Of a stretch of DNA of 64,000 bases, positions 19,214 to 27,752 are shown one piece after another; the stretch's first letter is position 1, and every line of letters begins with the position of its first letter. A program made the position numbers and the translations under genes. The notes beneath the pieces were generated by a model. It was not told where the DNA came from. It worked only from the letters and a program-made list of their open reading frames with translations, and ran no database searches. The DNA comes from Aureimonas phyllosphaerae. GTDB taxonomy: Bacteria > Pseudomonadota > Alphaproteobacteria > Rhizobiales > Rhizobiaceae. The stretch spans positions 62,001-126,000 of the forward strand of contig NZ_FOOA01000005.1 in the NCBI RefSeq assembly GCF_900113065.1, given 5' to 3'.

Positions 19214-21844
19214 TCATCCGCCGAACAGGCCGCGGAACAGCGAGCGGTCGCTGGCTCGGCCGCCGGGAGCCGGTCCCTCCAGCACCGCGTCGGGCGGCAG
19301 CTGGTCGGGGCTCACCGCGATCGCCGGTCCTTCGAGCACGGCATCGGGCGGCAGCTGGTTGCGGCCCACCGTGCGCGGCGGACCGATATCGGCCGGCGGG
19401 CGCATGCGGGCCGGCTCGCCGTAGCCGTATTCCGGCGGCGGACCGCCGTACTCGTCGTCGCCATAAGGATCCTCGCCTCGCGGCGGCGGTCGGCGCGCGT
19501 AGTCCGGCTCGGTGGGCAGGTCGCGATAGCCCGGCGTCGAGCGGTACTGCGGCTCGTATTGTGGCTCGCGGCGCGGGCTCCGCTCGGCATAGCCGTCCTG
19601 GCCGGGCACGACGCTGCCGGGCGCAGCCACCGGCGGCAGGTCGCCCGTCGCCTGCTGCGAGGCCTCGCCCTCGAAGCCCGGCCCAGGCAACTCGTTGCTC
19701 TCGTAGACCGGGTTGCCGTCGGCGTCGTAGCCGATGATGCGGTCGCCGTAGCCCGATGCCATCGGCTGGTTGCCGGGCTCGCCGATCCGGTAGTCGCCCG
19801 GCAGCGGCATCGCCGGCAGCCCCTCGTGGGCGGCGGTCATGAACGCCTTCCAGGCGTCCGCGGGCAGCGAACCGCCGGTCACCTGGCGCATCGGCTTGCC
19901 GTTGTCGTTGCCGAGCCAGACGCCGGTGGTGAGGTTGGCGGTGAAGCCGACGAACCAGGCGTCCTTGAAGTCCTGCGTGGTGCCGCTCTTGCCGGCCGCC
20001 TGCCAGCCCTTCAGCGCGGCGCGCCGGCCGGTGCCAGAGGTGATGACCCGCGTCATCATCGCGTTCATCATGCCGACGATATCGGCGGTGACGATCACCG
20101 GCGGCACCGCGTCGTCGCGCTGGTAGAGCACCTTGCCGGACACCGTCGTCACCTTGTTCACGAGGTGCGGCGTCGCCTGGTAGCCGCCGTTGGCGAATGT
20201 CGCATAGGCGCCGGTCAGCTCCAGAAGCGAGACTTCCGACGTGCCGAGCGCCAGCGAGGCGTTGTCGACGAGCGGCGACTGGATGCCCATGCGCTTGGCC
20301 GTCTCGATCACCGCAGCGGGGCCGACCTGCGCGGTGAGCTGGGCGGCGATCGTGTTCAGCGAGCGCATCAGGGCGTCCGCCACCGTCACCGGACCGCGGA
20401 AGCGGTTGTCGTAGTTGGACGGCGACCAGTTGCCGATCTTGACCGGCGCGTCGTTCATCACCGTCTCCGGCCGCACGCCGTATTCCAGCGCCGTCTCGTA
20501 GACGAAGGGCTTGAAGGCCGAGCCCGGCTGGCGCTTGGCGTCCACGGCGCGGTTGAACTGCGAGGCGGCGTAGTCTCGCCCGCCGACGATGGCGCGGATC
20601 GCGCCGGTGCCGTCGATCGAGACGAGCGCCCCTTGCGTGACGTTCTGCGTCGCGCGGTCGATCGTGCCGGCGATCGCCTTCTGGGCTTCCTTCTCCAGCG
20701 TGAGGTCGATCGTGGTGTCGACCACGACGTCCTCCTTGATCTCGCCGCCGACGAGAAGCGGCAGGTCGCGCATCACCATGTCGGCCGCGTAGTGCTCGGG
20801 GCCGGTCCAGAAGCTCTTCGCCTTGGTGGGCTTGGAGGCGAGCGCGTCGTCGAACTCGGCCTTGGTGATCTTGCCTTCCTCGAGCATGGCCTGCAGCACG
20901 ACCCCGGCGCGCGCGCGCGCCGCCTCCGGGTCGCGCGCCGGCGACAGGCGCGAGGGCGCCTTCAGGAGGCCGGCGAGCGTCGCCGACTCGATGAGGTTGA
21001 GCTCGTCCGCGTTCTTGTCGAAGTAGCGCCGCGCGGCCGCCTGGATGCCGGTCGCGCCCGAGCCGAAGTAGACGCGGTTGAGATACATCTCCAGGATCTG
21101 GTCCTTGGAGAACTTGGTCTCCAGCCAGAGGGAGAGGATCGCCTCCTGGATCTTGCGCTGGAGGGTCTGGTCCGGCGTCAGGAAGATGTTCTTGGCGAGC
21201 TGCTGCGTCAGCGTCGAGCCGCCCTGCACGGTGTCGCCGGCCGCAAGGTTCTCGGAGAAGGCGCGCAGGATGCCGACCGGGTCGACGCCCCAGTGTGAAT
21301 AGAAGCGCCGGTCCTCGATCGCCATGACCGCCTGCGGCACGTAGGGGCTGATGCGGTCGAGCGCGACGGCCTCGCCGCCGGTCGTGCCGCGGTCGGCCAG
21401 GAGGTCGCCCGAGACCGAGACGATCTTCACGTTGGGCGGCCGGTCCGGGATCGCCCAGGCCTCCTGCGGCAGCTTGATCGCGAAGTAGCCGATCAGCGCG
21501 AGGCCGGCGATGCCGCCCCAGAAGACGAGCAGGAAGGAGAGGCGGAAGAGGTGCCCGACGAAGGAGCGCCGGCGCCGCGGCCGGCCGCCGAAGAAGCCGC
21601 GACCGCCCTCGTCGTTGCCACCGCCACCGCCCGACCCGCCGCCCGCGCCACGACGCCCGCCGCGACCGCCCGATCCGAGGTCCTTGACCCGGCGCGTCGC
21701 TTCGCCGTCGATCTGGCGCCCGCGCGACGGGCGGCCGGTGCTGGCGACGGCCCGGTCGTCGGGCGAGATGCGGATCTCGTCCTCGCCACCGCCCGATCCG
21801 CCGAAGCTCGGCTCGATTCGCTCGCCCTTGCGCCTCGCGGCCAT
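19214..21844 (-). CDS. Class A penicillin-binding protein 1A (glycosyltransferase/transpeptidase)
   Basis: 876 residues from ATG 21844, with GAGGGGA upstream. A Gly/Arg-rich cytoplasmic N-terminus (to about 95), one membrane helix (about 98-122), then the GT51 domain with catalytic Glu177 in EDRRFYSHWGVDP and QGGSTLTQQLAKN. The transpeptidase has SxxK at Ser442-Lys445 (GSAFKP) and KSGTTQDFKDAWFVG. It polymerises and cross-links peptidoglycan in the periplasm. The C-terminal 170 residues are Pro/Tyr/Arg-rich and disordered, with the unit QLPPDAVLEGPA occurring twice just before the end. A CtrA-like site lies 160 bases upstream. Confidence 0.95.
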   Translation of the reverse strand: MAARRKGERIEPSFGGSGGGEDEIRISPDDRAVASTGRPSRGRQIDGEATRRVKDLGSGGRGGRRGAGGGSGGGGGNDEGGRGFFGGRPRRRRSFVGHLFRLSFLLVFWGGIAGLALIGYFAIKLPQEAWAIPDRPPNVKIVSVSGDLLADRGTTGGEAVALDRISPYVPQAVMAIEDRRFYSHWGVDPVGILRAFSENLAAGDTVQGGSTLTQQLAKNIFLTPDQTLQRKIQEAILSLWLETKFSKDQILEMYLNRVYFGSGATGIQAAARRYFDKNADELNLIESATLAGLLKAPSRLSPARDPEAARARAGVVLQAMLEEGKITKAEFDDALASKPTKAKSFWTGPEHYAADMVMRDLPLLVGGEIKEDVVVDTTIDLTLEKEAQKAIAGTIDRATQNVTQGALVSIDGTGAIRAIVGGRDYAASQFNRAVDAKRQPGSAFKPFVYETALEYGVRPETVMNDAPVKIGNWSPSNYDNRFRGPVTVADALMRSLNTIAAQLTAQVGPAAVIETAKRMGIQSPLVDNASLALGTSEVSLLELTGAYATFANGGYQATPHLVNKVTTVSGKVLYQRDDAVPPVIVTADIVGMMNAMMTRVITSGTGRRAALKGWQAAGKSGTTQDFKDAWFVGFTANLTTGVWLGNDNGKPMRQVTGGSLPADAWKAFMTAAHEGLPAMPLPGDYRIGEPGNQPMASGYGDRIIGYDADGNPVYESNELPGPGFEGEASQQATGDLPPVAAPGSVVPGQDGYAERSPRREPQYEPQYRSTPGYRDLPTEPDYARRPPPRGEDPYGDDEYGGPPPEYGYGEPARMRPPADIGPPRTVGRNQLPPDAVLEGPAIAVSPDQLPPDAVLEGPAPGGRASDRSLFRGLFGG

Positions 21845-22001
21845 CGCGACTGTCCCCTCGTCTTGACCGGCGCCGTTCGAGGCCGATGTCATGCAACCCG
21901 TGGGGCCCAGCGCCTGAACGCGCGCTGAACTTGCCAAAGCCGCAAGCACGGGTGCGCCCTGCCTGTCCCCATGGGTGGCCGTGCAGAGTAAATACGGCGA
22001 T

Positions 22002-22017
22002 TTAACGGGGCGTTAAC
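22002..22017. promoter_or_regulatory. Perfect CtrA-type binding site TTAA-N7-TTAAC
   Basis: TTAA at 22002-22005, seven bases, TTAAC at 22013-22017, exactly the alphaproteobacterial CtrA consensus. A further TTAA lies at 22034-22037. TTAA is rare in this DNA. The site is 158 bases upstream of the penicillin-binding protein ATG and just beyond the mipA terminator, so the cell-wall gene is its only plausible target. The rest of the 276-base gap (21845-22120) holds the mipA terminator and nothing else I recognise. Confidence 0.5.
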
Positions 22018-22067
22018 GAAGGCTGACGGGCCGTTAAGGCGATCCGCCGCCCCCGATCGCGGCCACG

Positions 22068-22094
22068 AAAAACCCGCCCGGACGGCCGGGCGGG
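22068..22094 (-). terminator. Rho-independent terminator of the MipA/OmpV gene
   Basis: Read on the minus strand, a perfect 9-base stem (CCCGCCCGG) with a 4-base loop ends in TTTTT. It lies 27 bases after the stop of the porin-like gene. Confidence 0.88.
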
Positions 22095-22120
22095 TGACAG
22101 GACGCGACCGGGCGCCGTGA

Positions 22121-22951
22121 TCAGAACAGGTCGATCGAGAAGCGCTTGGAGATGCCGAACCCGGCGAAGAACTGGTCCTCCGAACCGACCTTGACGATCG
22201 GCGAGTCGGCGGCGTCGCCGACCATGCGCTCGTAGGCGGCGTTGGCGTTGAGGAACCAGTCGGGGCGGAACTCGTAGCGCGCCGAGGCGGCCGCCCCGAC
22301 CGACTTGAAGCCGCCGCCGGCATCATAGGCGGCGAGGCGCCCGCCGGACGCGATCGATTCCAGCGGGCGCACCGAGAAGTAGGTGCTGTTGTAGTTCGAG
22401 TCGGCGAAGGTCGTGCGCGGCCCGAGCTTGAACTCCCACTGCTCGGTCGGGCGCGAGATGAAGTCGATGCCGGCGCCGCCGACGAAGCCCTCGCCCTCGT
22501 TGAACGCGTAGCGCGCTTCGCCGTACAGCTCGATGTTGAGCGTGTCGTAGACCGGGAACTCGTAGCCGGCGCGAAGGCCGAGCTGGTAGCTGCGGTCGAG
22601 CGCCAGCGTGCCGTTCAGCTCCGGGTAGTCGTTGGCGTTGCGCTTGTCGATGAAGCGGAACGAGGGGCCGATGCGAAGGCCGCCCTGCTTCTCCTCCGGC
22701 GAGCCGATCGCAAAGAGGCCGGGAATGTTGAGATACTGGAGCGAGACGATCGGGTAGCCGGAGATGTCGTAGTCGTCGGCGCCCTCGTAGGCCGGCTGCG
22801 TCGAGATGCCGGCGCCGAGCTCGATGATGAGGTCGGCATTGTTGACGATCGCGACCTCGCTCGTGTCGACGGTCTCGTAGTCGGCGGCGAGCGCCGGCGC
22901 GGCGGCGAGGACGGTGGTGGCGAGAAGACCGGCGAGGAGGCGATGCGTCAT
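22121..22951 (-). CDS. MipA/OmpV family outer-membrane protein
   Basis: 276 residues from ATG 22949-22951. A clear signal peptide (MTHRLLAGLLATTVLAAAPALA) is followed by alternating amphipathic strands, with GAGISTQPAYEGADDYDISG and a C-terminal aromatic residue (RFSIDLF), as in outer-membrane beta-barrels. This matches the MipA/OmpV family, whose members were described as MltA-interacting scaffold proteins or as porins. Neighbouring PBP1A makes a peptidoglycan link attractive, but the two have separate signals. Its divergent neighbour is a TctC-like binding protein. Confidence 0.85.
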   Translation of the reverse strand: MTHRLLAGLLATTVLAAAPALAADYETVDTSEVAIVNNADLIIELGAGISTQPAYEGADDYDISGYPIVSLQYLNIPGLFAIGSPEEKQGGLRIGPSFRFIDKRNANDYPELNGTLALDRSYQLGLRAGYEFPVYDTLNIELYGEARYAFNEGEGFVGGAGIDFISRPTEQWEFKLGPRTTFADSNYNSTYFSVRPLESIASGGRLAAYDAGGGFKSVGAAASARYEFRPDWFLNANAAYERMVGDAADSPIVKVGSEDQFFAGFGISKRFSIDLF

Positions 22952-23189
22952 GATGGGAACTCCGGCGGCGCAACGGGCGCCCTCGGCCGACATCTTTCGC
23001 ACCAGGGGGGCGGTTTCAATCGTCTCCCTTTCGATCTTGCGACTTCCCGGAGGCGGCGTGGCCCGTGGGTCACATGACACAAACGCGTGAACGTTCGATT
23101 CAATCGATATCAACGGATCGGCGCGATTGCAGGCGGCCGGCCGGCCGTTCATCCTCCCGCGCGCCCCGACGGGCGCCAAGGGAGGTTGC

Positions 23190-24161
23190 ATGAAGACTTT
23201 GACCGCCATCGCCGGAGCCCTCGCGCTCCTCGCCGCCACGGCCATCGGCGCTGCCGCGCAGGACTATCCGAACAAGCCGGTGACGCTGGTCGTGCCGTTC
23301 GCGGCCGGCGGCTCGACCGATCTCGTTGCGCGCACCATCGCGCAGAAGATGAGCGAGACGCTCGGTCAGCAGGTGCTCGTCGACAACAAGGGCGGGGCCG
23401 GCGGCAATCTCGGCGCGACCTTCGTCAGTCAAGCCCAGCCCGACGGCTACACGATCCTCATGGGCACGATCGCGACGCACGCGCTCTCGGCCTCGCTCTA
23501 CGCCAAGCCGCCCTTCGACCCGATCGCCGACTTCACGCCGATCGTCTGGCTGGTGACGGTGCCGAACGTCCTCACGGTCAATAAGGACTATCCCGCCAAG
23601 ACGGTGCAGGAGCTCGTCGCGCGGCTGAAGGAGAAGCCCGGCGAGGAGGTCTATTCCTCGTCCGGCAACGGCACGCCACTCCATCTGTCGGGCGAGCTCT
23701 TCAAGTCGATGACCGGCACCGACATGGTGCACGTACCCTATCAGGGTTCGGGCCCGGCGCTGGTGGACGCCGTGTCGGGCGCCGTCCCGATCAACTTCGA
23801 CAACCTGCCGTCCTCGACGGAATTCATCCGCTCGGGCGCGCTCCGGGCGCTGGCCGTCACCACCAAGGAACGCGCCGCCAACTTCCCCGACATTCCGACC
23901 ATGGAGGAGGCGGGCGTGCCGGGCTATGAGACCAACACCTGGAACGCGTTCTTCGGTCCGAAGGGGATGTCGCCCGAGGTCGTGGCGGTTCTCAACAAGG
24001 CCGCCAACGAGGCGATCCAGGACGAGACGGTGAAGAAGCGTCTGGCCGAGGTCGGCGCGACGACGGTCGGCGGCACGCCGGAGGAACTCGCCGTTCACGT
24101 CAGGGACGAGATCGCCCGCTGGAAGCCCGTCATCGAGCAGGCGGGCGCCAAGATCGAGTAA
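23190..24161 (+). CDS. TctC/Bug family periplasmic solute-binding protein
   Basis: 323 residues from ATG 23190, with GGAGG nine bases upstream. Signal peptide to about residue 23 (ATAIGAAAQ), then DYPNKPVTLVVPFAAGGSTD, the Bug-family start, and the second family motif VHVPYQGSGPALVDAVSGAV. Bug proteins bind carboxylates, amides or aromatic acids in the periplasm for tripartite tricarboxylate transporters. No TctA or TctB membrane gene is near, so it is an orphan, a common situation for this family. Substrate unknown. A hairpin follows it. Confidence 0.88.
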   Translation: MKTLTAIAGALALLAATAIGAAAQDYPNKPVTLVVPFAAGGSTDLVARTIAQKMSETLGQQVLVDNKGGAGGNLGATFVSQAQPDGYTILMGTIATHALSASLYAKPPFDPIADFTPIVWLVTVPNVLTVNKDYPAKTVQELVARLKEKPGEEVYSSSGNGTPLHLSGELFKSMTGTDMVHVPYQGSGPALVDAVSGAVPINFDNLPSSTEFIRSGALRALAVTTKERAANFPDIPTMEEAGVPGYETNTWNAFFGPKGMSPEVVAVLNKAANEAIQDETVKKRLAEVGATTVGGTPEELAVHVRDEIARWKPVIEQAGAKIE

Positions 24162-24190
24162 GAGGGCGGCTCACCGTCCAGCCGCAACCG

Positions 24191-24216
24191 GAGAGGGCGA
24201 CGCCGTTCGCCCTCTC
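24191..24216 (+). terminator. Terminator-like hairpin after the TctC gene
   Basis: GAGAGGGCG pairs perfectly with CGCCCTCTC across an 8-base loop, 30 bases after the stop. Only a short T-containing tail follows, so efficiency may be moderate. Confidence 0.5.
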
Positions 24217-24237
24217 TTCGCATCATCGAGAGTTCCC

Positions 24238-24585
24238 ATGTCCCTGACGCTCCACGGCATCCGCAACTGCGACACGGTCAAGAAGGCGCGGGCCGTTCTC
24301 GACACCCGCGGGGTCGAGCACCGCTTCCGCGACTTCAAGGCCGATGCGCCGGGCGAGGCCGAGTTGCGGCGATGGTGCGCGGCGGCCGGCTGGGGGACGC
24401 TCCTGAACCGCGCCGGCACGACCTTTCGCAAGCTGCCGGAGGCCGAGCGCGCCGACATGACGGAGGCGAAGGCCATCGCCCTGATGCTCGCGCACCCCAG
24501 CCTCATCAAGCGGCCGGTCGCCGAAACGGGCGAGACCATCCTCGTGGGCTTCAAGCCGGACACCTACGCCAGCGCCTTCGGCTGA
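24238..24585 (+). CDS. ArsC/Spx-like reductase family protein (YffB type)
   Basis: 115 residues, the usual YffB/Spx length. Thioredoxin-fold N-terminus LTLHGIRNCDTVKKARAVLD with a single active-site Cys, and the family motif LIKRPVAETG with its conserved Arg. YffB-type proteins are glutathione-dependent reductase-like; true arsenate reductase activity is not shown for most, and no ars genes are near. The ATG at 24238 gives the standard start. Convergent with the endonuclease III gene 14 bases away. Confidence 0.85.
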   Translation: MSLTLHGIRNCDTVKKARAVLDTRGVEHRFRDFKADAPGEAELRRWCAAAGWGTLLNRAGTTFRKLPEAERADMTEAKAIALMLAHPSLIKRPVAETGETILVGFKPDTYASAFG

Positions 24586-24599
24586 TCCGGGGCGGGCCG

Positions 24600-25289
24600 T
24601 CAGGCGTCGCGCGCGGCGGCGAACCAGCGGCAGATGTCGTTGAGAAAACACGTCTCGCAGCGCGGCCGGCGCGACAGGCACACCGTCTTGCCGAACTGCA
24701 GCAGCCAGAAATGACCGTCGCGCCGGGCCCAGTCCGGCACCAAACGCTCCAGCGCTGCGGCGGTCTTGTCGGCGGTGCGCTCATTAGTGATGCCGGTGCG
24801 GTTGCAGACGCGAAAGACGTGCGTGTCGACCGCGATCACATCCTCGTCGAAGGTGAAGCTCATGACGATGTCGGCGCATTTGCGCCCGATGCCGGGCAGC
24901 GCCATCAGCCCTTCGCGCGTCTGCGGCACGACGCGGTCGTGCTCCTCGATCAGCGCGGCGCACAGGCGTCTGATGCTCTTCGCCTTCATGTTGTAGAGGC
25001 CGCAGGGCTTGATCGCGCGGGCGATCTCCTCCTCCGACAGCTTCAGCATCGCGTCCGGGGTCTTGGCGAACGCGAACAGCGCCTTGGCGGCGGCCGCCGT
25101 GTTCACGTCGCGGCTCTGCGCCGACAGGAGGCAGGAGACGACGGAGCGGAACGGGTCGGGCTGGTCCTTCGGCCCCTTGGCGCTTGGGGTGCGGCCCGGC
25201 ATGTGCTCGCGCAGCCGCCGGAAGGCCTCCTCGCGCTCGGCCTCGCCGAGTGCCCCGTGCCCCGTGTCCTTCTCCACCGCTGCGTCCAT
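24600..25289 (-). CDS. Endonuclease III-family DNA glycosylase (first copy)
   Basis: 229 residues from ATG 25289. HhH motif LPGIGRKCAD with catalytic Lys, catalytic Asp in VDTHVFR, and a [4Fe-4S] loop with spacing C-x6-C-x2-C-x5-C (CLSRRPRCETCFLNDIC). It removes oxidised pyrimidines in base excision repair, acting as glycosylase and AP lyase. A second, distinct endonuclease III gene lies at 26913-27752 on the other strand, both with all catalytic residues. The sequence SAQSRDVNTAAAAKALF differs from the classical SAQ-x-TD-x-x-VN pattern of the other copy, so substrate range may differ. Confidence 0.9.
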   Translation of the reverse strand: MDAAVEKDTGHGALGEAEREEAFRRLREHMPGRTPSAKGPKDQPDPFRSVVSCLLSAQSRDVNTAAAAKALFAFAKTPDAMLKLSEEEIARAIKPCGLYNMKAKSIRRLCAALIEEHDRVVPQTREGLMALPGIGRKCADIVMSFTFDEDVIAVDTHVFRVCNRTGITNERTADKTAAALERLVPDWARRDGHFWLLQFGKTVCLSRRPRCETCFLNDICRWFAAARDA

Positions 25290-25360
25290 GCCGGTCGTCC
25301 TCCACGCGTCGTCGGGGTGGGGGACGCTCCGGGCCGCCGACGGGTTCCCCGCTGCGGCGA

Positions 25361-26269
25361 TCAGCCCGCGGACGTCATCGCGAACTCCCAGCCGAGCATC
25401 GCGCGCTTGCGCGTCAGGCCCCAGTGGTAGCCGGTCAGGGCGCCCGACTTGCCGACCACGCGGTGACACGGCACCACGAAGGAGATCGGGTTGCGCCCGA
25501 CGGCCGCACCGACGGCGCGCGAGGCCTTCGGCGCGCCCATCTCGGCGGCGATCCCCGAATAGGTGTGCGCCGCGCCGAACGGGATGGCGAGGAGCCGCTC
25601 CCAGACCCGCACTTCGAAGTCGGTGCCGATGAGGACGATGCGCAGCGGCGCGCCGGCGCCCCACTCGTCCGGCCGGAAGACGCGTGCGAGGCGCCGGGCC
25701 GCGCCCTCGTCGCTGCGCACGCTGGAGGCCCGCGGCCAGCGGCCGAGGAGATCGGCGAGAGCGTGCGCGTCGCCGCCGCGTTCCTCGTCCGAGAAGGCGA
25801 GACCCGCCAGCCCCTGCACTGTCCAGACGGCCAGCGCGCGGCCGAAGGGCGTGTCGGCAAAACCGTAGGACAGGGACAGGCCCTCTCCGCGCGCCTTGTG
25901 GAGCCCGGGGCTCATCGCCTCGTGCTTCACGAAAAGGTCGTGCAGGCGCGACGGACCGGACAGGCCGACCTCGATCGCCGTGTCGAGAAGCGGCAGCCCG
26001 TCGCCGAGAAGGCGCCGGGCGTGATCGATGGTGACGGCCTGCAGGAACGCCTTGGGGCTGAGGCCGGCCCAGCGCCGGCAGGCGGCCTCCAGCCGCTGGG
26101 GCGTCACCCCGCAGGCCTCGGCCACCGCGTCGAGCGAGGGCTGGCTGCGGTATTCCGCCGAGATGAACTCGATCGCCGTGCGCACCAGCGGATAGTCCGA
26201 AGGCGGGGGAACCTCCGCGAGGCCATCGAGCGGCTCGGCCGGACCGGGGGAGGGCGAGTGGTGGGTCAT
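25361..26269 (-). CDS. Ada-like methylated-DNA-cysteine methyltransferase with AraC-type HTH
   Basis: 302 residues from ATG 26269. An AraC-type helix-turn-helix spans about 30-115 (SLDAVAEACGVTPQRLEAAC, then AIEVGLSGPSRLHDLFVKH). The alkyltransferase domain has the acceptor motif VVPCHRVVG and PFGAAHTYSGIA. The N-terminal zinc domain of full Ada, with its four cysteines that take methyl from phosphotriesters, is absent. It therefore resembles two-domain Ada-type repair proteins that remove O6-alkylguanine damage and may regulate genes. Starts upstream at 26314 are possible but would approach the DUF2244 gene. Confidence 0.87.
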   Translation of the reverse strand: MTHHSPSPGPAEPLDGLAEVPPPSDYPLVRTAIEFISAEYRSQPSLDAVAEACGVTPQRLEAACRRWAGLSPKAFLQAVTIDHARRLLGDGLPLLDTAIEVGLSGPSRLHDLFVKHEAMSPGLHKARGEGLSLSYGFADTPFGRALAVWTVQGLAGLAFSDEERGGDAHALADLLGRWPRASSVRSDEGAARRLARVFRPDEWGAGAPLRIVLIGTDFEVRVWERLLAIPFGAAHTYSGIAAEMGAPKASRAVGAAVGRNPISFVVPCHRVVGKSGALTGYHWGLTRKRAMLGWEFAMTSAG

Positions 26270-26351
26270 CGGATCGCTCCGCGCGTCATCTTCGACGCGA
26301 CGATGGACCATGACCGATCCCGCGGCCACCCGTTTTCCCGGTCGTCCCGCG

Positions 26352-26831
26352 TCAGCCGCGCTTCGCCTCGTTGAGCGCGCGGTTGAAGGCTTCCGCAAAG
26401 CTCTCGCGGTCCTCCGGATTGAGGAAGGCGCCGATCTCGGTCTGCCGCCCTTCGCCCGCGACCGCCATGTGGGTGACGCCGGCCAGTTCGTGCCGGCGAA
26501 CGAGGAAGCGCGTCCAGAACGGGTTGTAGCGGTCCTCCTGCACCGCGCCGCGCGGCGAGGTCTTGCGGATGGTCAGTTCGGTGCGCGACACGCGGACCTC
26601 CTCCGACGCGCGGGCCGAACGGAAGCTCGCCCTGAGCGCCACCCAGAGGAGCAGGACGTCGAGCCCGAAGAAGCCGACGACCGGCCAGGCGCCGTGGGAG
26701 ACGAACACCGCGCCCGACAGGAGGCTCAAGCCTCCGAACAGGGCCATGGTCACGTTGAAGCCGCGCTTTCCCAGCGAGCGGTAAGGCGTCAGAAGGGCAT
26801 GGAAGACGGTGCGATCGGCGCTGTCGGTCAT
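26352..26831 (-). CDS. DUF2244 domain membrane protein
   Basis: 159 residues from ATG 26831. Two transmembrane helices near residues 27-65 (MALFGGLSLLSGAVFVSHGA; VVGFFGLDVLLLWVALRASF) form a hairpin, followed by a soluble domain with the family motifs VSRTELTIRKTSPRG and FNPFWTRF-like YNPFWTRFLV. DUF2244 proteins are common in Alphaproteobacteria, frequently next to endonuclease III genes, and of unknown role. It is divergent from the second nth gene, with 81 bases between starts. Confidence 0.82.
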   Translation of the reverse strand: MTDSADRTVFHALLTPYRSLGKRGFNVTMALFGGLSLLSGAVFVSHGAWPVVGFFGLDVLLLWVALRASFRSARASEEVRVSRTELTIRKTSPRGAVQEDRYNPFWTRFLVRRHELAGVTHMAVAGEGRQTEIGAFLNPEDRESFAEAFNRALNEAKRG

Positions 26832-26912
26832 CTGCGTCTTGCCTCGCAGGCTGGATCCGTTCCAATGGGCGGCGGCTCCCCGAGCTGCCGAGGCGATAAT
26901 AGGGCTCTGACC

Positions 26913-27752
26913 ATGGCGGAAAAAGCGCCTGCGACCAAGCGCGCGCGAAAAGCGCCATCGACGGGCGCGAGCAAGGCCGCACCCGTGGCCAAGGCCGTCC
27001 GTGCCAAGGCGCGCGCGAAGGCGCCGAAGATCCCTTACACGCCGGACGAGGTGGCCGAGATCTTCCGCCGCCTCGCGGTCCAGCGCCCGCACCCCACCTC
27101 GGAACTCGAGCACGTCAACACGTTCACGCTGCTCGTTGCCGTGGTCCTGTCGGCGCAGATGACGGATGCGGGCGTCAACCGGGCGACGCGCACGCTCTTC
27201 GCGCGCGCCTCGACGCCGGACGCGATGGCGGCGCTCGGGGAGGACGAGGTCCGCGAGGCGATCAAGTCGGTCGGCTTCTTCCGCACCAAAGCGAAGAACG
27301 TCCAGCGGCTATCGGAGATCCTGCGCGACCAGCACGGGGGCGAGGTGCCGCGCGACCGGGCGAGCCTCGAAGCCCTGCCGGGCGTCGGGCGAAAGACCGC
27401 CAACGTCATCCTGAACACGGCCTTCGGCGAGGAGACGCTCGCGGTCGACACGCATATCCTGCGCATCGGCAACCGCATCAAGATCGCGCCCGGCAAGACG
27501 CCGGAGGCGGTGGAGGACGGGTTCCTCAAGATCATCCCGGACGGGTTCCTGCGCCACGCCCATCACTGGCTGATCCTGCACGGACGCTTCGTGTGCAAGG
27601 CGAGGAAGCCGGACTGCGCGGTCTGCATCATCGCCGATCTCTGCCGGGCCGACGAGAGGTGGTGCGACACGGCGGCGCCGCTCGTCGCCCTGCCCGACGC
27701 CTCGCCGGGGCCTCAGCCCCTGCCGCCGGGTGCGAAGCGTCCGGGCGGCTGA
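26913..27752 (+). CDS. nth: Endonuclease III (second copy)
   Basis: 279 residues from ATG 26913. A Lys/Ala-rich basic N-terminal extension of about 38 residues precedes the glycosylase. HhH LPGVGRKTANV with catalytic Lys, Asp in VDTHILRIGNR, and the [4Fe-4S] cysteines CKARKPDCAVCIIADLC are all intact. LLVAVVLSAQMTDAGVN follows canonical Nth. I take this as the orthologue of E. coli Nth. The C-terminal 40 bases overlap the 3-prime end of the EI24 gene on the opposite strand, where the protein tail is Pro-rich and without family similarity. Confidence 0.93.
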   Translation: MAEKAPATKRARKAPSTGASKAAPVAKAVRAKARAKAPKIPYTPDEVAEIFRRLAVQRPHPTSELEHVNTFTLLVAVVLSAQMTDAGVNRATRTLFARASTPDAMAALGEDEVREAIKSVGFFRTKAKNVQRLSEILRDQHGGEVPRDRASLEALPGVGRKTANVILNTAFGEETLAVDTHILRIGNRIKIAPGKTPEAVEDGFLKIIPDGFLRHAHHWLILHGRFVCKARKPDCAVCIIADLCRADERWCDTAAPLVALPDASPGPQPLPPGAKRPGG

